Source: an uncultured Clostridia bacterium (GTDB lineage: Bacteria > Bacillota > Clostridia > Christensenellales > Borkfalkiaceae). From it: 64,000 nt of DNA. Below the pieces are notes generated by a model, which worked only from the letters and a program-made list of their open reading frames with translations, was not told where the DNA came from and ran no database searches. Below are positions 6,880 to 15,367 of the stretch, in pieces (within the stretch, counting starts at the first letter, position 1; each line of letters begins with the position of its first letter). Location: contig CAKQMB010000001.1 in assembly GCA_934254825.1 (NCBI GenBank), forward strand, positions 1-64,000. Reading direction: 5' to 3'. A program made the translations under genes and the position numbers.

Positions 6880-9039
6880 TTATTCTTTTATCCACTTTAT
6901 TTCCATCGGCTTTAGCTCGATAATCGACTTATTGCCCGACTTATCGTAAAATTCTGTGGTTTGTTTTTCTTTGCTGTTATTGACTATCGCGTACTTTTTA
7001 CTCGCTTCGTAATAGTTACATTCCGTATTTACGTTTGTTGCATAACACACGTTCAGATCTTTATGTGCGACATAGCACATCGCTTTATATAAAAGCCTGC
7101 TGTTATCGAAATTATAAGGAATGCCAGTTATGTAGAAGCTTCTGCCTTTGCCGTAATCGTTTACAGCCATTTTTACTTCGCCGACGTTTACGTTTCTTTT
7201 GAAACGATCGCTGAACGCAATATCAAGCACTTTTGTCCCTTTTAAAGCGTAGATATTCTTTTTATCTTCGCCGTAATCGACAGCCGCGATTCCGTCCGTC
7301 AATTCATGTACGACTTTTTCAATATTATATTTATCCTCGGAAAGCGTGAAACCTAATTCCTCGTCAACACCCAGAACGTCGGCAAGCTGGAAATACCTTC
7401 CGTTGGCTTTGCACGCGGTAGGCTCGCCCACTCCTATAAATCCGCCGCCGTTATACACAAATTCTCTTATTGCGGCTTGCAGTTTTTCATCAATCCATTC
7501 TTCTCCGCCGCTGAACGCAGTATAAGCGTCGCCCGCATTGATAAGTACGTCTATAGATTGATTAACGCCGTTTTTCACGTCATCAAAGGACAGAAACTCA
7601 ACGTCTACGGGAAGCCCGCTCAAAGCTTCAAGAATCCCTTGATATGAATATATCTGCTGATACCAAAGTTCATGAGCGACCATATGACTCATCCAACTTC
7701 TCTTCTTTCCCCAGGCATTCAAAAGCCCGACTTTAAGTCTGCAATAAGGCTTTTTGTTATCAATAGCGTCGTAAATCGTTCTGAACTCGTCGGCAATCTC
7801 CGCAACCCTGTCCACAAACTTCGGGAATTTAGCAGCTAAGCTCAGATATCCGCCGAAGCCCATTCTGTCGATAGGTTTACGCATAATCGCGCGCCTTGCC
7901 GTAAGCCAGTTTTTATTAAGCTCGACAACCGCATTTTCTTCATTTCCGTCATAGAACGTATCCGGGAAAAAGTAAGGCAAAAATCTGCCCTCGTGATACT
8001 TGACGTGCGGGATTTCGGAAAGCATTCTTATCGTAACTCCGCCGCCGACTGAACCTACAACCGCGTCGAGATTCATATCTTTGAAATGATCGCCATAAGG
8101 CTCAGTGCCTATCCAGCTGTCGCCCAGAAACATCATCGCTTCTTTGCCGTTTGCGTGAACTATATCAACAAGTTCACGAACGGTTTTCGAAACATATTCT
8201 TCGATAAGCTCCATATAGTCCTTGAAAACCTTTGTAGGATTTACGAAGTTAGAATGATATGTTCCGTTATCGACGATATCCTCCGATTTGATTTCATAAC
8301 CATATTTATCCTTAAAACTATCGAAAGCTCTCGGGCTTGCCGTCATAGGATAACCGAACCAATCGACATGCTTTTCCTTACCGAACTCGTTGAAAACCAA
8401 AAAGAAATGATATAAGAAAGTCGTAAATCTGACAACGTTTACGTTATCGTTTTCGTCGCACCATTTAAGCAAATTTTCTTTTATATGCTCGAATGTTTCT
8501 TTGTATCTCGGCTCCATAACAAGGTGTTTTTCACCCGTCCAGTTATTCGTGATGTAATTATACATCTGCGTGGAATCCCAGATATTCTGAGCAAAGAAAT
8601 TTACAGTATATTCGTGAAATTTAACGGCGTTTTCTATTATAACTTGTCCGTTTCCGTCGTATTTCCAGGAATTCACTTCCTTATTCGCCGTTCTGTCGAA
8701 AACCTGCCAGTACTTTTTCGGGTTTTCTTCGTTGACTTTAAGCTGCTTGCGATAATAGCCGTTTAAAAGATCGATTTTTAAAACAGAATCGAAAGCGGTT
8801 ACTCTTTCGCTCATCAAAAGCACGTTTTGCAGTTGATCGAGGTGTTTTTCTGCCCACGCGTTGTCTCCGCGAACGACAAAATACGTATTATATACCTTTT
8901 CGGCAAGCTCTTTTGCGTTTTTCGGGAGCTTAGTTCCGTCGCAATCACGAACGGCGTCCGCGCCCCATTTTTCTGCTATTATTTTAGTTCCTTCCACGAA
9001 ACTTTCGTCCGTGGGGATAGTAAATCTTCCTTTTCTCAT
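6880..9039 (-). CDS. 1,3-beta-galactosyl-N-acetylhexosamine phosphorylase (GH112)
   Basis: 719 aa, the usual length for the family, without a signal peptide. The enzyme (EC 2.4.1.211) splits galacto-N-biose and/or lacto-N-biose with phosphate, giving galactose 1-phosphate and GalNAc or GlcNAc in the cytoplasm. The N-terminus GRFTIPTDESFVEGTKIIAEKWGADAVRDCDGTKLP is diagnostic. Asp307 in LGDSWIGTEPYG matches the proposed proton donor of the bifidobacterial enzyme, and the VRFTTFLYHFF and WFGYPMTASPRAF stretches are family-typical. AGAGGAT precedes ATG 9039. The usual partner genes for the products (NahK-type kinase, GalT, GalE) are not in this window. Together with GH95 it points to use of mucin core or type-1 milk-oligosaccharide units. 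Confidence 0.95.
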   Translation of the reverse strand: MRKGRFTIPTDESFVEGTKIIAEKWGADAVRDCDGTKLPKNAKELAEKVYNTYFVVRGDNAWAEKHLDQLQNVLLMSERVTAFDSVLKIDLLNGYYRKQLKVNEENPKKYWQVFDRTANKEVNSWKYDGNGQVIIENAVKFHEYTVNFFAQNIWDSTQMYNYITNNWTGEKHLVMEPRYKETFEHIKENLLKWCDENDNVNVVRFTTFLYHFFLVFNEFGKEKHVDWFGYPMTASPRAFDSFKDKYGYEIKSEDIVDNGTYHSNFVNPTKVFKDYMELIEEYVSKTVRELVDIVHANGKEAMMFLGDSWIGTEPYGDHFKDMNLDAVVGSVGGGVTIRMLSEIPHVKYHEGRFLPYFFPDTFYDGNEENAVVELNKNWLTARRAIMRKPIDRMGFGGYLSLAAKFPKFVDRVAEIADEFRTIYDAIDNKKPYCRLKVGLLNAWGKKRSWMSHMVAHELWYQQIYSYQGILEALSGLPVDVEFLSFDDVKNGVNQSIDVLINAGDAYTAFSGGEEWIDEKLQAAIREFVYNGGGFIGVGEPTACKANGRYFQLADVLGVDEELGFTLSEDKYNIEKVVHELTDGIAAVDYGEDKKNIYALKGTKVLDIAFSDRFKRNVNVGEVKMAVNDYGKGRSFYITGIPYNFDNSRLLYKAMCYVAHKDLNVCYATNVNTECNYYEASKKYAIVNNSKEKQTTEFYDKSGNKSIIELKPMEIKWIKE

Positions 9040-9054
9040 TTTTATCCTCTGTCT

Positions 9055-10506
9055 TTAGTTGAACGGTATTACAAAAGCACCGTCGCCGACTGCCATATCG
9101 AGCGATAATTTACCGTTTGTCAGATCAACGGTTTCCTGTTTCCCATTTCTGTATAATAATACTTTTGTAGAATCGTTAAATTCAAGTTCTATATTTTTCT
9201 TTCCCGAAGCTCCGAGCGGATCAGCAAAATTCACGATCATAAAAGCATTTTTTGCTCCGAAATCAAACTCATTGTCCTCATCCTCGAAAATACCGATAAG
9301 AGCATCAAAGGAAGAATTTACGCTTTTTATACGCTCGTAAGACGCGAGATTACGCGTCAACTCATTGAATTGCGCATTGCTACCGAAAGCCATTACTCCT
9401 TTCCATTCAAATGCACCATAAGCCTTTTCAAACGAACGCACTTCTTTGTTTACGGATTTTGCCCAAGTGTACGCATTACTCTTTGCGCCTGTGCGGAAAT
9501 TTATAAGCGCATTTGTTTTGCTATCCGTATCCCCGTTGGAAGAATATACGAAATAAGTCATTTCGTCAACGCCATATGCAAGATTTGTATATGCCTGTAA
9601 TCTTATATCAGCCGCGGAAGTTATTCCTCTATGATATCCGTTAGCTGAAAGATTAGACCATACAAACCCTCTTTTCTGAACATCGGCGGCTTTTGCTCTC
9701 TCACTTATTTCTTCGAGATTCCAAAGATACATATCGTCTATGCCATCCGTCGCGCCGTAAGGATAATGATCGAAACTAACATAACCGAATTTTTTCGCAA
9801 GGTTACCGAAATAGTAATCGAGATATGCATTGTAGTTTGCCTGCGATTTCTTATCTTCGCACGGAAGCAGATTCACGAAAGGCTCGCCTTTTGGCATATA
9901 TTTTTTGTATAAATCGACAACCGAAACGAGTTTCTTCATTTCTGCAAGCGACGGCTCATCTGCAATAAAATGTCCTTTAAATGCCGTCGATGCGGAATAT
10001 GTCTCTCCGACAAGCATTGATTTTAAATGCTTATCGTAATTTTCCGTGTATCTCTCTATATTATAAATAAGCTCATTGAAAACATAATACTCGATATTAT
10101 ATTTTTCGCTTAATCCAAGAGCTTTTTCAGCATCTGCGGAAACTCTTGCTTTAAGCGCGGCTGTTTTTTCGTCCAGTTCGCTTTCGGTCATTCCTTCGCT
10201 CAAACCAACGCGTCCTTCGTATAATCCTAAAGCTTTAGTAAATCCCGCATCGCTAAGATTTTTAAACTGATCATCGTTCATAAGCGCAGTGGGAACCGGA
10301 GCGTAAGCCGTAAACGTTATTTTAAAATCGTTATCATATTCAGGGTAATTCTTACCGTCGCTCTCTTTTCCCGTCTCGGAGGTTGATTCACTAAGACTTT
10401 CCTTTACGTCGGGTGAACTTGTTCCGCCTTCGTCAAAACAGCAACACAGCGAAAGCAGAGAAAATACAATTACAATTGCAAAACTTACTATTTTTAAATT
10501 TTTCAT
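9055..10506 (-). CDS. TIM-barrel lipoprotein, candidate surface glycosidase
   Basis: 483 aa. The signal peptide ends in a lipobox-like LSLCCC (about residues 18-24), followed by a Ser/Glu-rich tether. The barrel shares its plan with two other operon lipoproteins: GHFIADEPSLAEM (Asp-Glu-Pro), PFVNLLPCE, GYVSFDHYPYG, DMYLWNLEEISERAKAA, then DIRLQAYTNLAYGVDEMTYFVYSS. A final small beta domain ends in DGAFVIPFN. It is probably anchored on the outer face of the membrane and acts on host glycan. The family is not recognised. The start has no clear ribosome binding site: a terminator-like hairpin and an A-rich stretch lie directly before ATG 10506, so translation may be weak or depend on the hairpin. 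Confidence 0.65.
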   Translation of the reverse strand: MKNLKIVSFAIVIVFSLLSLCCCFDEGGTSSPDVKESLSESTSETGKESDGKNYPEYDNDFKITFTAYAPVPTALMNDDQFKNLSDAGFTKALGLYEGRVGLSEGMTESELDEKTAALKARVSADAEKALGLSEKYNIEYYVFNELIYNIERYTENYDKHLKSMLVGETYSASTAFKGHFIADEPSLAEMKKLVSVVDLYKKYMPKGEPFVNLLPCEDKKSQANYNAYLDYYFGNLAKKFGYVSFDHYPYGATDGIDDMYLWNLEEISERAKAADVQKRGFVWSNLSANGYHRGITSAADIRLQAYTNLAYGVDEMTYFVYSSNGDTDSKTNALINFRTGAKSNAYTWAKSVNKEVRSFEKAYGAFEWKGVMAFGSNAQFNELTRNLASYERIKSVNSSFDALIGIFEDEDNEFDFGAKNAFMIVNFADPLGASGKKNIELEFNDSTKVLLYRNGKQETVDLTNGKLSLDMAVGDGAFVIPFN

Positions 10507-10519
10507 CTTTTTTTAAAAA

Positions 10520-10540
10520 GGGGGATTTTTTAAATCCCCC
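10520..10540 (-). terminator. Terminator/attenuator hairpin within the glycan operon
   Basis: Nine-base arms GGGGGATTT and AAATCCCCC surround a TTT loop. On the minus strand it is followed by TTTTT and then an A-run that leads straight into the next start codon (10506). It should reduce read-through from the upstream transporter and surface genes into the enzyme genes. Confidence 0.65.
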
Positions 10541-10560
10541 CATCCTTTCATTTTACTTTG

Positions 10561-12624
10561 TCAGTTATCAAGAACGCCGTCGGCAACTTTAGCTACCGGA
10601 GCAATTCCGTTATTTTCCGTAACATCTGCCTCAAACAACCATTCTGAAGGATCTTTTTGGAAGTCTTCAATATAGGTAACGCCGTCGGCAATGATTTTAA
10701 AATCATCAATCATGATGTTAGCGTTGAAATTCTCGCCTCTTGCGCCGATAAAGTAAATATAATAATCAGCGTTCGCAACATCTTTTTCTATTGTATCTTC
10801 GGACGCGGAAGATTTGATCGTACATTTACCGTCAGCAAAGGTGAATGTAAACGTTACCCATTCGCCGTCTGTTTTAGCAAGAGTTCCCAAAGGCATATTG
10901 TATATACTTGCCTTGCTTGCGTCTGTTGCAAGAGATATTCCCCACCATGAAGCTTCCGTACCCGTTTTTGCTCTGAAAGAAATTTCGGTTATGTTCGAAT
11001 ATGCTTCTGCTGTGATGAAGCTCATTTTTCCGTCGTCGGGGCAAAGTCTGTTTTTAACATCGATGGAAGCGACAAAGTTTGTATTGTCTTTGATTTCTAT
11101 CCCGTTTGCAACGACTTTGGCAACGGGTGCGCTACCGTTATTAAGTTCGGTATCGGCATCGAAAATCCATTCAGAAGAATCTTTCTGGAAATCCTCGACA
11201 TAAGTTTCGCCGTCTGCAATAATCGTAAAATCGTCAAACATTACATTTTCATCGAAATTTTCGCCTCTTGCGCCGATAATGTAAATATAATAGTCTGCAT
11301 TTGCAACTTCTTTCGTTAACGAATAACCGATTGTGGAGGTTAATTTACATACGCCGTTTTCAAATTTATAAGTGAACAATGCCCACTTTCCGTTTGTAGC
11401 AGGTAACGTTCCGAGAGGCATACTGTATATGCTTGCCGTAGAAGCATCTGCCGCAAGAGAGATTCCCCACCAGGAAGCTTCCGTACCAGTTTTAGCCTTA
11501 AACGAAATCTCGGTTATATTCGAATACGCTTCGAGCGTTATGAAACTCATCTTACCGTCGTCGGGACAAAGTTTATTCTTTATATCGATGGAAGCAACGT
11601 AATTGTTTTTATCGCTTATTTCAATATCGTTTACGATAACTTCGGAAACAGGCGCGCCGCCTTCATTCCACACGTCGTCGATTACAAACAAACCGTTGTT
11701 AAGCCCTTTCTGGAAGTCGTCTACATAGGTTTCACCGTCCGCAACAATCGTGAAGTCGTCGAACATTACGTTTTCATTGAAATTCTCGCTTCTTGCACCG
11801 ATAACGTAAACATAATAATCTTCGTTTGCAATTTCCTTTGTTGCCGAATAACCGATTGTGGAGGTTATTTTACATACGCCGTTTTCAAATTTATAAGTAA
11901 ACAACGCCCATTCGCCGTTTGTAGCAGGTAAAGTTCCGAGAGGCATATTGTATAAGCTTGCCGTGGAATCATCTGTTGCAAGAGAAATTCCCCACCAGGA
12001 AGCTTCCGTACCCGTTTTAGCCTTAAACGAAATTTCGGTTATATTCGAGTAAGCCTCTGCTGTGATAAAGCTCATTTTTCCGTCGTCGGGACAAATTTTA
12101 TTTTTTATATCCACGGAAGCGACATAATTGTTTTTATCTTCTTTAACCGTAATAATAACGCTGTCCTTTTCTTCGGTTGCAACAGAAGCAAGTACCAAAG
12201 TTATTTCCTGTTCCGCTTCAAAGTAAGCATTATACGGAAGATTTACGTCTTCATTTCCGCCTGAAGTTTTAATTTTGAAGGTTACGGTTTCGGTTTCTTC
12301 TTTAAGACCTATTTCGTATCTTCCCGCGGTTGCCGCTTTGAACGTCGCTTCTCTGCCGTCCTCAACGTAAAGTTCGACGGTGTTGTCGCCAACGATAAGC
12401 TTTGCCGTTTCGAACGGAATATGCGTCGATTCGCTTTCGCTCGTCGAGTCGGAGGTTTCCTCCGAACCTGTTTCCGATGCGGTTTCGCTATCCGAAACTC
12501 TTGATTCCAATGTGAAACTATCGGAATCGGCTGACGTACTGTCGGCAGAATCGTTACATCCGCTTACGAAAAGCATAGATAATACCAAAACTACGCTAAG
12601 TAACATAATTGCTAATTTTTTCAT
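10561..12624 (-). CDS. Lipoprotein with three copies of an unknown 175-residue module
   Basis: 687 aa. A signal peptide with lipobox FVSGC (about residues 19-23) is followed by a Ser/Glu/Asp-rich tether and a short beta domain (about 75-160). Three near-identical modules then fill the rest. Each runs through VASxDIKN, CPDDGKMSFIT, EAYSNITEIS, GTEASWWGISLA, YxMPLGTL, ADYYIYxIGARGENF, FDDFxIxADGxTY and DFQK. The paired Trp and the beta-rich pattern fit carbohydrate-binding modules, but I cannot assign a CBM family. No catalytic motif is visible. AAGGAG precedes ATG 12624. It is probably a surface glycan-binding protein of the operon, a role analogous to SusE/F-like proteins in other phyla (inference). 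Confidence 0.65.
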   Translation of the reverse strand: MKKLAIMLLSVVLVLSMLFVSGCNDSADSTSADSDSFTLESRVSDSETASETGSEETSDSTSESESTHIPFETAKLIVGDNTVELYVEDGREATFKAATAGRYEIGLKEETETVTFKIKTSGGNEDVNLPYNAYFEAEQEITLVLASVATEEKDSVIITVKEDKNNYVASVDIKNKICPDDGKMSFITAEAYSNITEISFKAKTGTEASWWGISLATDDSTASLYNMPLGTLPATNGEWALFTYKFENGVCKITSTIGYSATKEIANEDYYVYVIGARSENFNENVMFDDFTIVADGETYVDDFQKGLNNGLFVIDDVWNEGGAPVSEVIVNDIEISDKNNYVASIDIKNKLCPDDGKMSFITLEAYSNITEISFKAKTGTEASWWGISLAADASTASIYSMPLGTLPATNGKWALFTYKFENGVCKLTSTIGYSLTKEVANADYYIYIIGARGENFDENVMFDDFTIIADGETYVEDFQKDSSEWIFDADTELNNGSAPVAKVVANGIEIKDNTNFVASIDVKNRLCPDDGKMSFITAEAYSNITEISFRAKTGTEASWWGISLATDASKASIYNMPLGTLAKTDGEWVTFTFTFADGKCTIKSSASEDTIEKDVANADYYIYFIGARGENFNANIMIDDFKIIADGVTYIEDFQKDPSEWLFEADVTENNGIAPVAKVADGVLDN
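10570..12150 (-). repeat. Three in-frame tandem repeats of about 530 bp
   Basis: The modules of the lipoprotein correspond to three DNA units at roughly 12150-11620, 11620-11085 and 11085-10570. They keep long identical stretches, for example around the codons for TGTEASWWGISLA and EISF. This indicates recent duplication within the gene. Unit boundaries are approximate. Confidence 0.8.
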
Positions 12625-12647
12625 CTTTTTCTCCTTATAAGTTTGTT

Positions 12648-12675
12648 ATTTTTTCGGTTTTCAAACCGTAAAAAT
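12648..12675. other. Hairpin in the operon spacer
   Basis: Core arms CGGTTT and AAACCG extend outward through AT pairs (ATTTTT against AAAAAT) into a stem of about 13 pairs with one mismatch. No T-run follows on the minus strand. It may be an RNA-processing or stability element between the phosphatase and the triplicated lipoprotein gene. Confidence 0.45.
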
Positions 12676-12678
12676 CTT

Positions 12679-13887
12679 TTACACTTTTGATTGCAATATA
12701 CGTCTTATTGAATTCAACTCGTCATCGGTGACTCCGCACGCCTGCTTCAGATAATTCTCGATCGCAATCTTTAATTCGCCGTTTTCTTCGCCGTAATACC
12801 GCTTAAGATCGTCGATAAAAAGACCAAAAGCTACAAAATTATCGCGATCGTCCTGCATTACGCCGTTTACAAAATTCTTTTTTTCGATTTTTCCGCGATA
12901 ACGCGCGCCGTAAATCGAAAACGACGTAAATTCGTAATCTCTGATTATATCTTCTTCGGAAACTCCCATAATCGATTCTATCAGCGCAGCAAGCGTTCCC
13001 GTTCTGTCTGCTCCGGCATTACAATGGAAATAAACAGGGTAATTATTCTCATCCGCCAGCATTTCAAAAACCTTTTTTATTGCCGACGTCGCGCCGATAT
13101 AATAACTTCTTTTGTATTCTCCGTAATTCTGAAATTCAGGCAAAATACAACTGTAAGCGTTAAAGCCAGCCTTCAAATAATTCACGTTTGAACCGAGTAC
13201 GCTTTCTTTTTGCCCACCATCGTCCGCATTTTTAAATCTTAAGTCTATTTCGGTTTTTATACCGAGTTTCTCAAGCATTACGGTTTTTCCGCTTTCGGTC
13301 AATGCGCACGATTCTCCGTTATTGAGTTTTCCTCCGCGATAAATTTTCCCGTAAACTATTTGTCCGTTTTCGGTTTCCCATCCGCCGATATCTCTGATAT
13401 TGTGCGCGCCGTCAACGGTTACCGTTCTTAACGGAACGTCTTTCACTTTAAAACTGTCAACCGATGATTCTTTGTTTTTTCCCACTATTTTATAATAATA
13501 AGTCTGCCCGGGAACAAGCGCGCCTCCGATATTCACTTCGGTTTGAAATCTCGTATGAAAAATATCGGCATTATCCAATGATTCATTATCGGACAAATAC
13601 AAATCGTATTCGCGACCGCCATCGCTTTCCCACTTTATCACGAGATATTGATCGTCGAGAATAACACCCGAATTCTCGGATAAAATATTTATTTGCTCCG
13701 ATACCGTTTCGGCATTGAGATATTCCCGCGCTTCGGGGCGAAGAATATCCGCTTCACCGCCGTTGTACGGCGCGGATATTATCAGCTTGTCTGTCTCGAC
13801 GGAAGATTTGTTATCTGCGCAACCGATAAACATTGTAGTCGCCATACAAAAAATCACCGCCACTGCAATCAATTTATTTTTCATCAT
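12679..13887 (-). CDS. Secreted tyrosine-type phosphatase lipoprotein
   Basis: 402 aa. The signal peptide has lipobox FIGC (about residues 20-23). Residues about 60-145 look like a fibronectin-III-type domain (EQINILSENSGVILDDQYLV, LVPGQTYYYKIVG). The C-terminal domain begins VPLRTVTVDGAHNIRDIGGW and contains YRGGKL, TEIDLRF and the catalytic loop HCNAGADRTGT with nucleophile Cys289 and Arg295. This is the Y_phosphatase3 type (CX5R), found in bacterial protein tyrosine, phosphoinositide and inositol-phosphate phosphatases. Membrane attachment places it outside the cell. Substrate is unknown; the operon suggests a phosphorylated glycan, phytate-like compound or surface protein. AAGGGAAG lies directly before two tandem ATG codons; the second may be used. 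Confidence 0.8.
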   Translation of the reverse strand: MMKNKLIAVAVIFCMATTMFIGCADNKSSVETDKLIISAPYNGGEADILRPEAREYLNAETVSEQINILSENSGVILDDQYLVIKWESDGGREYDLYLSDNESLDNADIFHTRFQTEVNIGGALVPGQTYYYKIVGKNKESSVDSFKVKDVPLRTVTVDGAHNIRDIGGWETENGQIVYGKIYRGGKLNNGESCALTESGKTVMLEKLGIKTEIDLRFKNADDGGQKESVLGSNVNYLKAGFNAYSCILPEFQNYGEYKRSYYIGATSAIKKVFEMLADENNYPVYFHCNAGADRTGTLAALIESIMGVSEEDIIRDYEFTSFSIYGARYRGKIEKKNFVNGVMQDDRDNFVAFGLFIDDLKRYYGEENGELKIAIENYLKQACGVTDDELNSIRRILQSKV

Positions 13888-13901
13888 CTTCCCTTAAGTT
13901 A

Positions 13902-15347
13902 TTACACCATTCCGAGGAATCTGGACCAGTTGGTTTTTGCGTAATCGTAATCTTTTTGAATAACCTGTTCTGGAGTTTCCTCACCGTTCTTTACCTTATT
14001 GTAAGGCCAACTGCCTCTTGCCCAGTATCCCGTAAGCCCCTTTATTGCGATATCGCTCGTAACGTTAGGCGCGTAAACATAGTTTTCGGCATTTATCGTA
14101 AGAACGCTCTTACCGAAAGACGTCATATCTTTATATACGTCTGCCGAAGGATCTTTTTCATAATCGAAAGGTCTTATGTTGTTCGACGTACCCGTGTAAA
14201 GAGCGCACGAATCAGGTTCGCTTAAAAATTTCAAAAACTCTTTTGCATCGCTCTTATTTGCCGCCATAGAAGGAATAAACCAATATGCCGCATATTCGCC
14301 TTGAATAACTCTTTTATCGTCTATGGTTGTGTACGTCGGCGAATGAAGGATATTTCCATCGTCGTCACTGAGCTGAGGAACGGGAAACATTCCTATTTTC
14401 GTATCCGGAACTTCGGCAAGTATCTTTGCGTTTTCCGTCATAAACCACGAACCGTTAAGCATCATCGCCGCTTCGCCGAGTATTACGTTAGTCTGCGCCT
14501 CGAAGTGATCCTTCCCTTCGCTTTTCGCCATCGTGTAAGTTCCGACGTTATCGAAGAAGAATTTTTTCAACGCTTTAAGACCTAAAAGCTTTCCCTGAGA
14601 ATTTGCAGGATTAAATACTTCCGCGTTTTCATAAGAATAGAACTTATCAAGATCGGCTATACCAGAATACTGATAATTCCAGTTTTCTTCACCATAGTAA
14701 AGATACCCATCGGCAGCCGCGCCGCAATAAACTATGGGAGCGACTTTATTGTTCGTATCTTTAAGAATCTGTTTGCAAAGATCTTCGAGTTCTTTAGTCG
14801 TTGTGGGAACTTTCCAACCATATTTCTCAAACAAACTCATATTGTAGACAAAGCCCTCTGTGTGAGTATATTCGGGAATAGCAACGTGTTCTTCTCTGTA
14901 AGTACAAACGGCTTCGGCGTTACCCGTCATCGTTTCGGAGACGGTTTTACCCGTTGAAAGAGTCGAAGAATAAATGTCGTCTATATTTTCAACCCAGCCC
15001 GAAATCTTCCAACGCTTTATCGCTTCGATGCTTCTGTAGCTGTAAACATCGGCAACGTTGTTACCCGAATCGAGTCTTGATCCCGTTGTACTTATTATGT
15101 TAGGATTGAAATTGAGTTTGACAAGAACGTCGGGATGCTTTTTCATAAAAGCTTGCGCTACTTCGCGATATGCGGTTTCGCCGATACCGCCTTTCAACAC
15201 TTCTACCTTAAGAATTCTTCTTCCGTCGGCAGATTCGCCGTCATCGTCCGATGCGGAATTTTTTCCGCCGTCTCCGCACGAAGCCAAGGCAAAACAAGTT
15301 ACCAAAGCCAGAACAAGACTTAAAAGCTTAAAAAATTTCTTTCTCAT
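13902..15347 (-). CDS. Sugar ABC transporter substrate-binding lipoprotein (family 1)
   Basis: 481 aa. The signal peptide has lipobox ALASC (about residues 20-24) and is followed by a Gly/Asp/Ser-rich linker. The mature protein shows family 1 binding-protein features: EVLKGGIGETAYREVAQAFMKKHPDV at the start, the NVADVYSY strand, MLNGSWFMTENA, and late GEYAAYWFIPSMAANKSDAKEFLKFL. It captures an oligosaccharide outside the cell and delivers it to the two permeases encoded upstream in the same operon, from which it is separated by three genes. AAGGAG precedes ATG 15347. The ligand cannot be read from sequence; the neighbours suggest a fucosylated or galacto/lacto-N-biose-type sugar. Confidence 0.88.
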   Translation of the reverse strand: MRKKFFKLLSLVLALVTCFALASCGDGGKNSASDDDGESADGRRILKVEVLKGGIGETAYREVAQAFMKKHPDVLVKLNFNPNIISTTGSRLDSGNNVADVYSYRSIEAIKRWKISGWVENIDDIYSSTLSTGKTVSETMTGNAEAVCTYREEHVAIPEYTHTEGFVYNMSLFEKYGWKVPTTTKELEDLCKQILKDTNNKVAPIVYCGAAADGYLYYGEENWNYQYSGIADLDKFYSYENAEVFNPANSQGKLLGLKALKKFFFDNVGTYTMAKSEGKDHFEAQTNVILGEAAMMLNGSWFMTENAKILAEVPDTKIGMFPVPQLSDDDGNILHSPTYTTIDDKRVIQGEYAAYWFIPSMAANKSDAKEFLKFLSEPDSCALYTGTSNNIRPFDYEKDPSADVYKDMTSFGKSVLTINAENYVYAPNVTSDIAIKGLTGYWARGSWPYNKVKNGEETPEQVIQKDYDYAKTNWSRFLGMV

Positions 15348-15367
15348 AAAATTAGCTCCTTTTGATT

